Counted from the stretch's first letter, positions 22,445 to 32,766 are shown. The stretch: DNA of 38,139 bases from Lojkania enalia (GCA_010094045.1 ML986863.1:1-38139); one strand, 5' to 3'. The notes: generated from the sequence alone by a model not told the origin. A program made the numbers and translations.

Positions 22445-23403
22445 GGCGACGGACGGGAGAGCAAACAAATGAATATATAGGCGGAGGGTAAACAATAGGA
22501 GGACAAGGGGAAGGGAAAGGGAAATGGAAAGAGAAAGAGAAAGGGGTAGCTGGTTCGAATGCCGGGCTCGATCAGGGCGCCATGTTGAAGTTTGTGCCCT
22601 GCGGCAGAAGGGAGGCTGCGAGTGATGTAACTAGTCTCATCCCGGCGCCAGGGCCCCGCGTCAGCTTATGGAGGAGTGCACAAAGAGTCCCGATCCAAGG
22701 ACATATTTACAACATCAGCACGGCGGTGAATACATTGAGATGGCCTGGTACCTGCTCCTTAAGCCAAGAACAAGAGAAGAGATTCTGCAAATCGCAACGA
22801 CTTCAAGCCGGCGCGTGAGTGTGACACGCATTTCCGCCGCGTTCCGGGGGCGCTCGCCAAGATATAATGGTGAAGGCTATTCGCACCAAAAGGTACGGGC
22901 TAGATATGTATGTAGGTATGTAACTGAGCATGCCATAGTTAACGGGCAACAATGTGTCAAACCGCCTCGATGTCTTGTCCAGATCAAAAACTAGTCTGGC
23001 TATGCTCACAGTTCGTACCAATAGGCCGATTTCTTGCATTGGGATGTTACAGATCTCTCTGAGCATATTCATTATTTAAAATGTTTCAGACTTACCCAAT
23101 TCCATTCGGCGACTGTCGCGCACGGTATAATATTGGATTTTAAATTTTAACCTCCAACGCAGGCCGATGACAACGCGGGATGGAGGTGGAGCTGTTCGGA
23201 TTCGGCAAGGTGTGTTATCGCTATCGGATCTAGCCGAGGCTTGATTATGTCATGGGCGATCCAATTCACTTTGGCCACAACTTGACGGCATTGCCAGGAT
23301 CGAGTCATGTAATCCTCCCACCCCGACCCAACGCTGTCCTGCTCACATTCTCACTTTTCTCCATTGCGCTCGGGTGCTATCATAGATAATTCAGCACCTC
23401 AAT
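22445..23403. promoter_or_regulatory. Divergent intergenic promoter region between Sec14-like and F-box genes
   Basis: About 960 bp lie between the two start codons, so it must carry both promoters. Visible items are a polypurine tract on plus at about 22498-22545 (CT-rich on the Sec14 coding strand), CCAAT motifs near 23096 and 23262, and a CT-rich leader (cattctcacttttctcc) near 23345. Short frames at 22582-23072 on both strands show no recognisable domain. Confidence 0.5.
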
Positions 23404-25268
23404 ATGGCTGCTCGTCCCTCCTTCATGACGCTTCCGACCGAACTCCTCGAGGCGATATTTCTACAACTCGACCCGCGGTCGCTCATTGATGTCTCTCTAA
23501 CAGCGAAACATCTCAAGGCCATCACTACAGACTCGCCCGTCATTTGGCGACATTACTGCCTCACTCGCTTCAAGATGTGGGATCCTCTCCACAACATCTC
23601 GGCCAAGGTCGCCGCCCCTCTCTCGCACGTCGACTGGCGTGCGCTACTCATACACCGCACTAGGGTTCGGCAGGATACGAGAAGATTACTGAACAACATA
23701 TTGCATACCCAGCAAGGGCGCATACAAATGATCAATCGGGTCGCTGGTTTTGGGTATGACGCGAAAGAAACGCTGTTGGACGAGTACTCGTGCCCCGATG
23801 ACGCAGACGATGTGTTGGCGAGACGATATTACGCCAATGCGATCCTCGAGCGCATCCAGCGCGAAATGGCCATTCACGTCTGGAGGGACCTCTATAGTGG
23901 CAAGAATGTTCCAATAGAGGTAGCTCTAGGCGCATACGACATATTTACTTGCACTGGCGATGATGTTGATTTGAACGTTATCACTAGGGATATTGATGAT
24001 CTCGCAAAGGCGGTCGAACGACAACATCCTCGATTCAAAGAACTGAGCACTCGAGAGAAAGCTTCAACACTGGCATCATTTCTCCGAGGTCAGGGTTTTC
24101 TGGGTGTCTCGGATAGTTCTTACCGTGCCCTTTGCAATTCCTTTATTGGCCTTGCGCTGCACTCGTCCGCACATGAATCGCTCCCCTTAATCTCTGTTGC
24201 GATATACTGCGCGCTTGCCTCTCGTCTAGGGCTCGATGCCCGGCCCTGTGGCTTTCTATTCCATGTATACTGCCTTGTCTACGCTCCAAAAGACTACAAT
24301 TTAGACGGAGAATACAAGCCAACCAGCTCTACTGACCTCAACTTCATGTACCTTGATCCCTTTAGATCGACCAATGAGGTAGAGCAAACTGACCTTCAGC
24401 GTGTATTATGGGAGATGGGTGTTCCAACATCTGAGCATGAAGCTTTTCTTTCCCCCACCGGCACCCGGGAAATAGTTCTCCGCACAGCGCGCAACATTAT
24501 GAACTCTGTGCAGACGATTCGGCAAAACGAGGCTGGTCCCTACGGCATCCATGCCACCTGGCTCAATGCATACCCAGACATGGATAACGCTTTCTACGCT
24601 ACAATATGGGCGATGTTGATGCTCGGACCGCGGGAGGAAGAAGATGCCACAGGCATATCGAACCGCTCCACTCGTAGACGTCAGTATCTACCGTACCTTC
24701 TCGAACATTTTCAAACACACTACCCTTGGGATGTAACATTACTGGAAGAACACGTCGTTCCTCTCTTCTCTAATCAGCCTGAGGGCCAGCGCCTGTTAGC
24801 CTTCGTATACTCAATGCAAACTATGGATAACACGCGCAAGCCGGTCAACCGCCGAAGTGAGCGGACAAAGGACGTTAAATTCAAGATTGGCCAGTTGTTC
24901 AAGCATAAGCGATATCACTACGAAGGCGTAATTACTGGATGGGATACGACATGCGATGCCGGTGAAGAGTGGATCCAGCATATGGGCGTTGACCGTCTTG
25001 CCCACGGTCGTCATCAGTCTTTCTATCATGTCCTGTAGGCAGTACCCCGCCATTTCCCCATTTTTTTTGGACTATCTATTAACAGATCTAATTTAGTGTC
25101 TGCGACAAATCCGTTCGCTACGTCGCCGAGGAAAACATTTCTCCGGCTACACCCCTACAACAACCATCAGAAGCTATGCTCAAATTAGCAGGGCGCCATT
25201 TCAAGCGCTGGGACGAGGAAAACCACGTCTTTGTGAGTAATGTTCGAGACGAGTATCCCGACGACTGA
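23404..25268 (+). CDS. F-box protein with transglutaminase-like and YccV/HemDB domains (FBXO21-like)
   Basis: Exons 23404-25034 and 25097-25268 give 600 residues. An F-box at about 7-52 (TLPTELLEAIFLQLDP) would bind Skp1 in an SCF ubiquitin ligase. A SirB1/Transglut_core2-like segment follows at about 218-345, with ISVAIYCALASRLGLDARPC, FLFHVY and MYLDPF. The C-terminus is a YccV/hemimethylated-DNA-binding-like domain at about 490-595, with FKIGQLFKHKRYHYEGVITG, and after the intron RYVAEENI and FKRWDEENHVFVSN. The same order is found in animal FBXO21 and many fungal homologues. The 62-bp intron (GTAGGC...TTTAG) is needed: reading through gives a stop in the middle of the YccV domain. I infer a substrate adaptor for ubiquitylation; the substrate is unknown. 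It looks intact. Confidence 0.9.
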
Positions 25269-26733
25269 TTTTGGGATGGTAAGTGACTGGGTTGCAGCTT
25301 GGATATCTTGGCGGATATAGTTTTTCACAAGACTTTGTCGTTATGGGCTAGATACGGTAGATAATATGAATATTTCTATTTTTAAACAAGGTTGTTGATT
25401 GCAGCGATCCTGATATTTGTCTCGACCCTTGTGTTAGCTGCTGTTAGCACTCTTAGCAAAATATACTATTCAGAATGTGCAAGCCCACATGTCGATGAAA
25501 CAAAATTTGTGCACAGGGAAAGCTAGGGTTAACTCAAATAGCCAATGGGTATCAATAAAGATAACTGCCGGGAGATATACGAAGACGCTTACACTTTATT
25601 CCTTCTCGCAGACTTCCTATTTCTATGATCCTCGTAATGAGCAACGCGAGAGAACTACTTTTTGCGGCGTTTAGAAGTAGCCGAGATATAGCGTCATCTT
25701 TCTTTCCTTCCTTGTCAGCCTTGGTACCACTTAGGTCTTAGCTAATAGCATTCCAATTTCTAATAACAGTCACAATCAATGGTCAATTTTTATATAACAA
25801 GGCGTCGAATGCACATCCCGCAGCTGGCAACGATTAGGTAGCTGCATGTCACATTACGGAATCTCTGCGAGTCCTCATTGTCACTTTACTTTTCAATCTC
25901 GCCGAATCGGTCGGCACCAGCGGTCCAGATGAGATGTAAAGTTGCAAGCCCTCATGGCCGTGAAAAATTCTCTAGTACTTCTGTACTTGATCAAGCACGG
26001 TGATGATGGGGGCTGGTATACGTAGCAATTGCGATTGTTAGTGCAGTGTAGATAAATTACGAGTTAGCTGTACCTGCAAAGTAATTAAGAACGTCCGATT
26101 CAGATAGTAATTATAGAAGTCAGGTGTTATAAAGAATGCAAAGCAAACATGCAAGATGAAATAGAAGACATTTGCGTAGCACATTCTGTCGGGTTAAAAT
26201 AATTTTTGGTCTAGCAAATTAAGAGTTAATATAAAGGGAAAATCCTTTCTTGCAATTCTAGCTATCAATGCAGTCTCCTCAATGTTGTCAACCCCCCCCC
26301 TTGGTCGCTTCCTTTTTTCCTCACGACAATGAAGCCCATAAATATCACCCTACTAAATCAATTTACGTCCCAATATACTACCATGCGAGGTCCAAGAGCG
26401 TCATTTTGCCGTTCTAGACACGTGATAATACATAGATATTGAGACTGCTGCCGATAGAACATTAATTGTACGGATCCTAAGAATTAATGTGAGATTTTCA
26501 GCCATCTGTATGACCTAATATAATCCTTAGGGTTCATTTTCTCGATTCCTACTTTGAGCACTTATTATGGGCTGCTATCCTTTATAATGGAGGGTTGTCG
26601 AGTATTAATAGTTCATATAGTAGTATATACTACGTATCGAGCCTTTCAGATATGTCTAGCCTACTGTGGTTCAAGCGAGTTGATAACTATTTTCCTTGAC
26701 GTCTATATGGAGATGGAGTTACAAGGTTATATA
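25269..26733. other. Intergenic, no gene seen
   Basis: Moderately AT-rich, not RIPed. Short frames (25477-25674, 26554-26736) have no recognisable domain. There is a run of nine C near 26291. The last five bases before the first solo LTR (TAACT at 26734-26738) are its left target-site duplication. Confidence 0.5.
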
Positions 26734-26738
26734 TAACT

Positions 26739-26930
26739 TGTGGTGAGAGGCGAATCTTGTCTCAGGGAGGGAGATGAGGAACTGAACTGATTGATTGAGG
26801 ATGGCCAGCGGGCCATATTTATGTACATAGAAAAAGGTGTATATTAGCTGATATCCAGCGTGATATCGAGCGTGATATCGTACGACGATATCCGATACAA
26901 CTCGGCAGACTTGCCAAAATCCTTATCACA
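26739..26930 (+). repeat. Solo LTR, family TGTGGTGAGAG, with target-site duplication
   Basis: 192 bp, starts TGTGGTGAGAG and ends TTATCACA. It is flanked by the perfect duplication TAACT (26734-26738 and 26931-26935). It is the same LTR as in the nested element at 1870-3143 but not RIPed, and it lies on the opposite strand. Perfect duplications around a single LTR mean insertion followed by LTR-LTR recombination. Confidence 0.85.
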
Positions 26931-27074
26931 TAACTTAGGTGGCCAGCGAGCGCACCACCTCACCAACTTTACGCAGCACCTTACCTTCTAATAATAATGA
27001 CTCAACCTATGAATGTCCAATTAAGCTACAACGAAGCCGATATCTCTCTAGCTATCTTAGCTGTCAATAACAAG

Positions 27075-27245
27075 TGTAAGCAGGAGGGGATGGAGACCGT
27101 ATAGGGTAGTATAGATAGATGTATTGATGGTGCGCTGTAGTGTTCCCTTGACTGAGAGGTCAAGGTACAGCGGGGGAATATATAGTACATGAGACTGCTT
27201 AGTCGAGGGCTGCATAGCTGATCAGGCACGTGACCTGAGCTTACA
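27075..27245 (+). repeat. Solo LTR, family TGTAAGCAGG, with target-site duplication
   Basis: 171 bp, starts TGTAAGCAGG and ends GAGCTTACA, so it has 7-bp inverted ends TGTAAGC/GCTTACA. It is flanked by the perfect duplication ACAAG (27070-27074 and 27246-27250). The middle holds the palindrome-like CCTTGACTGAGAGGTCAAGG. Sister copies are at 28894-29053 and, truncated, at 11141-11241. It could also be read as a MITE, but TG...CA ends and a 5-bp duplication favour an LTR. Confidence 0.8.
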
Positions 27246-27269
27246 ACAAGCAACTTCAAAGTGAAAGAC

Positions 27270-27482
27270 GCGCCGCTTCCATGTATAACGTCTCCCGAAG
27301 AACAATACGCCGACGACGCAACTGAATTGCTGCACGACGTGATTATAAGCTAAATTTAAAGAAACTTACTAAGGTAGAAGAGGAGGCTATTATTATACAT
27401 ACTCTTAACCTAGATTCGCGAGGATTTGCGCCCTCTCTAGATACCATATAAGATATAGTAGATAAGCTGCTTGCTAAGCGTG
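27270..27482 (+). mobile_element. Fragment of a Fot1/pogo-like transposase N-terminus
   Basis: Plus-strand reading gives KLTKVEEEAIIIHTLNLDSR followed by GFAPSLDTI and, after a stop, DIVDKLLAKR. This is the N-terminal DNA-binding region of Fot1-like transposases and resembles the relics at 240-400 and 36010-36120. It is cut off at 27482 by the next repeat. It is only mildly RIP-biased, with two stops. Confidence 0.7.
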
Positions 27483-27792
27483 TGTTACGGTAACACCGCG
27501 ACACCTCTGCACCTACACTACTCCTGCTATAATACCCCGAACAAGCTGCCAGCGACAGCTACTAAACTTACTGCCAGCCAGAGTATGGTTGACACAGCAC
27601 GACCATGATGGAGGAAGGTTTCGCCGACCAGACTAGTCCGTGCAGCAGCATATACCTAGCCCCTATAAAAACCTGTATATTGTAGTTATCTTGAGTCTTT
27701 ATGCAACGTCTTAATATTCAAACGTAGTACGTAGTAGTAGAGTTAACTGCCTAAAGTACATTTAACCAGCCGCATATAAACGTTCCGTGACA
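27483..27792 (+). repeat. Probable third-family LTR (TGTTACGG...CCGTGACA)
   Basis: 310 bp with matching inverted ends TGTTACGG/CCGTGACA (one mismatch). The internal CCCTATAAAAACC looks like an LTR TATA box. No matching 5-bp duplication is visible (GCGTG before, CCATA after). It follows directly on the transposase fragment, so it may have inserted there and then been rearranged. No other copy is in the window. Confidence 0.5.
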
Positions 27793-27889
27793 CCATATTA
27801 CGTTAAGGCCGGCAGGCTTCTATACACTGCAGTCGCTGCAGAGAGGCTGGGCATAACTTGCGTACGTGCGAGAAGGGTGCTATAGATAC

Positions 27890-28116
27890 TGTGGTGAGAG
27901 GCGAATCTTGTCTCAGGGAGGGAGATGAGGAGCTGAACTGGTTGATTGAGGATGGCCAGCAGGCCATATTTATGTATATAAGGAAGGGTATATCAGCTGA
28001 TATCCAGCGTGATTTGATATCGTGCGACGGTATCTGATACAACCTGCAACCGGATAACTTGCTCCCGTACGGTAGTAGGAAATCGTACTCAGTAGACGCG
28101 CCAAATCCCTATCACA
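27890..28116 (+). repeat. Solo LTR, family TGTGGTGAGAG, second copy
   Basis: 227 bp in the same orientation as 26739-26930. It carries about 35 extra bases near 28040-28090 and ends TATCACA. The flanks (GATAC before, AAGAA after) do not match, so no target-site duplication is seen. It may be one end of a rearranged element or a recombinant LTR. Confidence 0.75.
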
Positions 28117-28789
28117 AAGAATAATCCTTATATAGGAATATTCTTATTATACACATAAATTTAGTGCACAATAACAAAATTATCTAATTAACGCGATTAT
28201 GCTAATTCTCGATCATCCTAGGAGTTGCTGAAAAGCTGTATTCCACAACTCTTCCTCCTTGCTGACACTGCTTACCTGTTCGGGTGCACGATGTTGATGA
28301 TAGACCGATCCAACAACCAATCCTTTCTAGCAGCCTAGCAGTACTCTTTTCATCAATTAGCTACCTAGACAATGCTAGAGCATCCTCGGCTTGTTTGTTT
28401 CCATGTCCCGATATCCAGCCCTGCGTTCGTAACCGCTCTCACTAAGGTTATGGCAGCTGTAAAGGATTAGCTTAGGTGTGTATACGACTAGCTAACTGGC
28501 TAGTTAATAGATTGACTATATCATAAAAGTCTAGTTAATTATCCATTCAATGGCCAGCTGATAACACATTTTGGAATGTTATTCACTAGATAAGAATTTG
28601 TAGTGGTACTTGCAATAACTAGATGCCTAAATTTAAGGACAAATTAAGGCTTTAATCACAATTCTTATATCTTCCAAGTAGCTTTGGCGATAGGCCGCTG
28701 GGTATTAGTGTCTTGACTCCTACAATCCACTTATATGAGAGCTCCGTCCTGTCCTTTCTGCTTTTCCCAGGATCAAAGAAGGCCCGGAA
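28117..28789. other. Intergenic, no gene seen
   Basis: No supported frame. The right end borders the hydrolase pseudogene, and minus-strand sequence near 28740-28790 may be its 3' flank. Confidence 0.45.
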
Positions 28790-28893
28790 ATCACGTCATT
28801 TGTTCTATCTCGAATATCCACGTTGAACCACTCGGAAATAGCTCCCGATACCGCCTGGAGGTTCTCAAAACAATATAGAGGGCTAAAGTCTAC

Positions 28894-29053
28894 TGTAAGC
28901 AGGAGGGGGTGGAGACTGTATAGGGTGGTATAGATGGATGTATTGATGAGGTCCCTTGACCTCTCGGTCAAGATCCGGCGGGGGAATATATAGTACATAA
29001 GACTGCTTAGTCAAGGGCTGCACAGTTGACCAGGCACGTGACCTGAGCTTACA
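28894..29053 (+). repeat. Solo LTR, family TGTAAGCAGG, inside the hydrolase pseudogene
   Basis: 160 bp, TGTAAGCAGG...GAGCTTACA, flanked by the perfect duplication TCTAC (28889-28893 and 29054-29058). It contains the perfect palindrome arms TTGACC/GGTCAA (CTTGACCTCTCGGTCAAG). It disrupts the C-terminal coding part of the alpha/beta-hydrolase relic. Confidence 0.85.
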
Positions 29054-29130
29054 TCTACCAAGACAACGTCTTCTACACCTCCGCCTGACTTTCCTCCATT
29101 ATATTCTTGCCACGCTTCAGTCGGATTTGG

Positions 29131-29150
29131 TTTTTTTTTTTTTTTTTTTT
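29131..29150. repeat. Poly(T) run of 20
   Basis: Twenty uninterrupted T (poly-A on the minus strand) inside the hydrolase relic. It may be slippage, or the tail of a poly(A) insertion, but no retroposon body is visible beside it. Confidence 0.9.
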
Positions 29151-30119
29151 GGCGTATTTCCTCATCGATGAGGAGTGAAAGGCTGCGGAACAGGGACAGT
29201 CTTCGAAGATGGAGATCTGGAAGGGATTGTAGGATAAGTATTCCCTCTGGCCTTGTCTATATTGGAAAAGAATAAAGTGAAAAAGGTGTATAATCGGGGT
29301 TGATCGTACGTTCTCTGTCTCTCGTCTACAGTTGATTCTACAGGAATGGGCCGGAAATCAAGCTAGAAATATGGCCATTCCTTCTATGCCTTGAGAGTAC
29401 TTAATATTATCCGGCTATTTTCTAAGCCCTTTGAGGCACACTTCGAATATTTCTCGAGGGCCCGAAAGCCCATGGATTGGAAGAAGTCAATCCCGCTAAT
29501 TGCCTCCTTAGCGGCACTTCAAGGCTCCCAAATCTCATGGCGAACAGAAGAATGCATAGCTGTATTCGGGCCGGAAGGTGTTATATCATACAATACCGAC
29601 TCTATGGTAGTTAATGAATAGAAAGGATGCGGGCGCATTTGCGCAAGGCGAATGGTATAAAAGAATTAACACTTGGATCTCAACTATGCATGAAAGCTGA
29701 CATTTGCGCCACGCCCATACTCTGTGCCACCCCTACGAAAAGAGGGGCTCAATCGGTCTCGAAGTTATTGGCCATAAGAAACCAATCGTGCAAATGATCT
29801 GGTCAGTTCGGATCGTCTTCAAGAATGACAACGTTCAGGACGTAGGTTGCGCCTCTGTGTGCAAAATCCAGATAGACCTAACCTAGAAGCCTTTGGGTTT
29901 GTTTAAAAGATAGTTCTAAAGGGGCTCATGACACTGCTTGGGAAGCCCATTTTCATGGGTTGCGATGATGGTCACCAAATCCTTAGTGGGGTCAGAGTTA
30001 GTCCGTGGCCGATACACTTTGACGGCTAGTCGGAGCATAGCATCATCACGTTTCACCAATTGGAGAGTATGTGGATGAGAATACTGGTATTCTGTTACGA
30101 GAAAATTTGCTCCAGACAT

Positions 30120-30960
30120 GTTTAGTGACTGATTACTAGGTAGGTTGTCGAGGATTTGGTAAACTCAGTGTGTTCGAATATGTAAAGACTGTGCCTATGC
30201 AGCGTTATTCCAAGACTCACACTATGACGTGCTAGTGCCGTCGGTACTCACGTTGATATACCAAAGACATTAAAGTCCAATAAAAGAGTCGTAGGAATTC
30301 ATATAGAGACCTTCCAGAGCCCTCTCTGACTTAGGGTATATACTTTGTGAGCAGTCTTGACGACCAAAAATAGGAAAGCGCCTCGTCACGACGATGATAA
30401 CGGACCAAGCTCCGAAACAGCCTAATGGTATTTGATTTATTCTAGAAACCCCTACTTCAGGGCGTAAAGCGGAACGGGTATCATTTCCGTCCTTGTCCTT
30501 GAATCTAGCAAGAACAGCAACGATCTATCTCAACACTCTATTGTATCGCACTAGAAATCGCAATTGGGATCAACATGGTTTTCGTAAAAAGTCTTAAGGG
30601 AGTGGTCGTAAGGAGAGGGAACTTGAAAGTGTTTAAGAAAGAAGTTGAGACCCTCTCTTTTGGGATTTGTAGTTGGTGTGTGGAATGATATGTAATCCAA
30701 AAAAGAATAAGAGCATATAAAACTTGTATCAGCGGACGAACACTAACGCAATGCCGTGAAATGCGGCGTTTTCAAGAGATTATTTAGCTGCTATACTTAA
30801 ATCATCAAAAAATACAGACCTCGATACAATAGTCGACCAATGATTTATTGATAGTTGTACAAGGTATCCGAACGTCTCATCGTCATTAGCTCGATGTATG
30901 ATAGACATAGGGCTTAAATTTTATAAGACCGAACTTATAATTCTCCGGAATTAGCCGACC
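30120..30960. other. Intergenic, no gene seen
   Basis: No open frame with a recognisable domain. A minus-strand snippet near 30380-30440 (GCFGAWSVIIVVTRRFP) has a hydrophobic look but cannot be assigned. The right edge is the 3' flank of the pyroglutamyl-peptidase-like gene. Confidence 0.4.
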
Positions 30961-32074
30961 TCAAGTAAAGTTCACATCTGTCTCCGCTACCAAACTCTTG
31001 CTATCTCCGACCCTCGCAACCTTCGTGACGCGATTGCCAATACCCCTCTCTTTCTTCGCCACTACCAGTGCTCTAATTAACCCAATTGCAACCCTCCTCC
31101 CAACATCCAACTTCCCCTTGCCATCACTCAAGTCTGGAACATGCAAAAATGCGACTGGCCTCTCATTCTCATTCAACGTATAATAATGTGCTAGCGAATT
31201 ATAATAGATAAACCCGCACAAGAAGTTTCCAGCGTCTGGACTCAGTCTCACATCGGGCTTTCCCTCTTCAGGTCTAGAGCTGAAAGCTGAGTAGCCAAGA
31301 TTGTCTTTCCATCTCTTTAGTGCTGTTTCGGTGTCGAAGCATGTTTGTAGGAGTGGTGGATATATAGCGGGCGGGAACCGCTCATCGGCCACCTCGTCGA
31401 CGAATTTCTCGCCATCTACGTCGGGAATTTCGCCGTAGCCGCGCCTATGGGCGCCTTGTTCCAGCGTGAAGAAATCACGTCCGGCCGCGAGGCCGATATG
31501 CAGGATGATATCGGGGGTTGGTGTCATGGGATTTTGCGGTGATAAGAGCCTGGGGACAAGATCGAGAACGGAATAGTAGGCGACGCGGATAGGCTCGTGG
31601 TGGACATGGATGTGGACTGGGGTGGGATGGTCGGGAGTCGATGGAAGAAGGGCAGGGAGAGTTGAAGCTACTTCCCAGGACGAGTTCTTCGGGTATTTCT
31701 CGAGGAACGGTTGTAGAGAGGTTAGAATAGGGTTCTTTCTAGAATTGGATAATAATTTGGTAAAATGAGAGGGTACTTTAACAATACGAAATGACGACAA
31801 GAATTCCGAGATCATACCCACGTGACAGTGGATTTTCGACTTCGGGTCCTTGGGATCTAATGGGCTTCTGGAGGGTACAAGTCCACGATGAAGTGTAACG
31901 ATGATAGGGAATAGACGTAGCCCTAGTCCAAGACATAGAAACAAGACACCCAAGACAATTTGCGCAAAGAAATTAGATATCGCTTACTCCGAAGCCGGTG
32001 GCTAGTACTGTCACCGGATCCTCGCTCTTCTTGGAACATGGTTGAGGCTGGGCAGTTGTCCAAGCTCTAGGCAT
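30961..32074 (-). CDS. Pyroglutamyl-peptidase I (C15)-like gene; intron acceptor mutated, possibly non-functional
   Basis: Exon 1 is 32074-31988 (29 codons, ending VTVLATGFG) and exon 2 is 31710-30961, starting PFLEKYPKNSSWEVA. Together they form the family's N-terminal VTGFGPF motif and give 278 residues. The catalytic triad of C15 peptidases is visible: Glu about 113 (GRDFFTLEQGAHR), Cys about 194 (SPDAGNFLCGF) and His about 219 (FLHVPD). The enzyme would remove N-terminal pyroglutamate from peptides in the cytosol. The donor after exon 1 is a good GTAAGC and a branch site TCTAAC stands at the right place, but the acceptor reads CTACAA instead of CTACAG. An in-frame AG 24 bp upstream (exon from 31734) would add NPILTSLQ inside the motif. 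Without splicing, an ATG at 31815 opens a 284-residue frame lacking VTGFG. The 277-bp intron is long for this window. Confidence 0.7.
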
Positions 32075-32687
32075 GCTAGATGATCTCTACAAAGGAAGCA
32101 AAGCGGTTATTGAATAATTCTGAAAGTACATTAGCGGACTGTTCCAGAGATGGACGATGCAAGTGAGAGGTTGGAATTATATGCCGGGCGCATGACGTAG
32201 TACATCTTGGCGCCACGGCTTCTGAATCGGGAAGTACCTTGTTGCGTCAATCAAGCACCAATATCTAGGTACAATAGTAGAAGCTTAATGATGTAGCTAT
32301 TTCGATGGAAGCGCTGGTGGATGAAGTGCGCATGTCAAATTTTGGACGGTGTTGTCAATAGCTGGTACGGTGATGGATACGGTCTCTTCGGGCCTTGTCA
32401 TAATTACCGCCGTCCGCCACAGCCGCGCCAATGTCGAGCCGAATTGCCTCCGCGGATGCAGGCTCCTCATTTATCGGCTCCAACGCATTCATCATAAAAG
32501 GTAGAAAACCCTTTTTTTGGAATTGGTATCTAAATAATGGAAACGTATGTGGCAAGAAAACAAGCAAATCTTCCTTGGTCTAGGTTCGTACTCATCCGCG
32601 AATCGTAGTACAAAGCACTGCTAACAATGAGTCAGTGGTCATGATTTCCGCTTGTCAATACTCTAAGTTCCCTCGAACCTAATTCCT
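32075..32687. other. Intergenic, no gene seen
   Basis: Upstream region of the peptidase-like gene. A 70-codon minus-strand frame at 32355-32567 has no recognisable domain and I do not call it. Confidence 0.4.
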
Positions 32688-32727
32688 ACAAGCGCGGGAG
32701 ACCGGGGTTCGATTCCCCGAGGGAGAG
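32688..32727 (+). tRNA. 3' half of a tRNA gene (tRNA-Asp-like), truncated
   Basis: The sequence gcgcgggagacc, then the perfect T-arm CGGGG-TTCGATT-CCCCG (32703-32719) and an acceptor-like AGGGAGAG match the 3' half of fungal tRNA-Asp, including a perfect B box (GGTTCGATTCC). The preceding bases do not form a D-arm or anticodon arm, and no A box is present. A T-rich stretch downstream (near 32734) could act as a Pol III terminator. It is a fragment, probably cut by the repeat-rich sequence beside it. The isotype is inferred from similarity of the 3' half only. Confidence 0.55.
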
Positions 32728-32766
32728 ATTTGAATTTTTGACGTTTTCTTTTCTTATAACGTACCT

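Larger units (their letters stand above)
28790..30119 (-). pseudogene. Alpha/beta-hydrolase, decayed and split by a solo LTR
   Basis: Minus-strand reading from ATG 30119 gives MSGANFLVTEYQYSHPH, then VTIIATHENGLPKQCHEPL (family: VTIIAAHANGFPKELYEPLW). Then, across stops and frames, come VYLDFAHRGATYVLN, VGVAQSMGVAQ near 29710-29740 (where active members have the nucleophile elbow GHSMGG), PSGPNTAMHS and FFQSMGFRALEKYSK near 29450-29490. The C-terminal part GGGVEDVVLVD|FSPLYCF...AISEWFNVD is interrupted exactly by the LTR 28894-29053; joining across one copy of its duplication restores the frame locally. A run of 20 T lies within it at 29131-29150. The family comprises fungal, often peroxisomal, hydrolases associated with secondary metabolism, sometimes labelled toxin-biosynthesis proteins. 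No metabolic cluster is adjacent here. It is clearly non-functional. Confidence 0.75.

Noticed and set aside
22545..22575. B-box-like GGTTCGAATGCC
   Set aside because: No A box or cloverleaf upstream; it lies in the Sec14-like promoter region.
29391..29621. 76-codon plus-strand frame
   Set aside because: It is antisense to readable alpha/beta-hydrolase homology on the minus strand.
30961..31953. 330-residue single-exon model of the peptidase-like gene
   Set aside because: It begins at a TTG, not an ATG, and reads through the intron; the family motif VTGFG is supplied by a separate exon at 32074-31988.
14304..32074. Secondary-metabolite or toxin gene cluster
   Set aside because: No backbone synthase, P450 or pathway regulator is visible. 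A transporter plus a dead hydrolase is not enough evidence.
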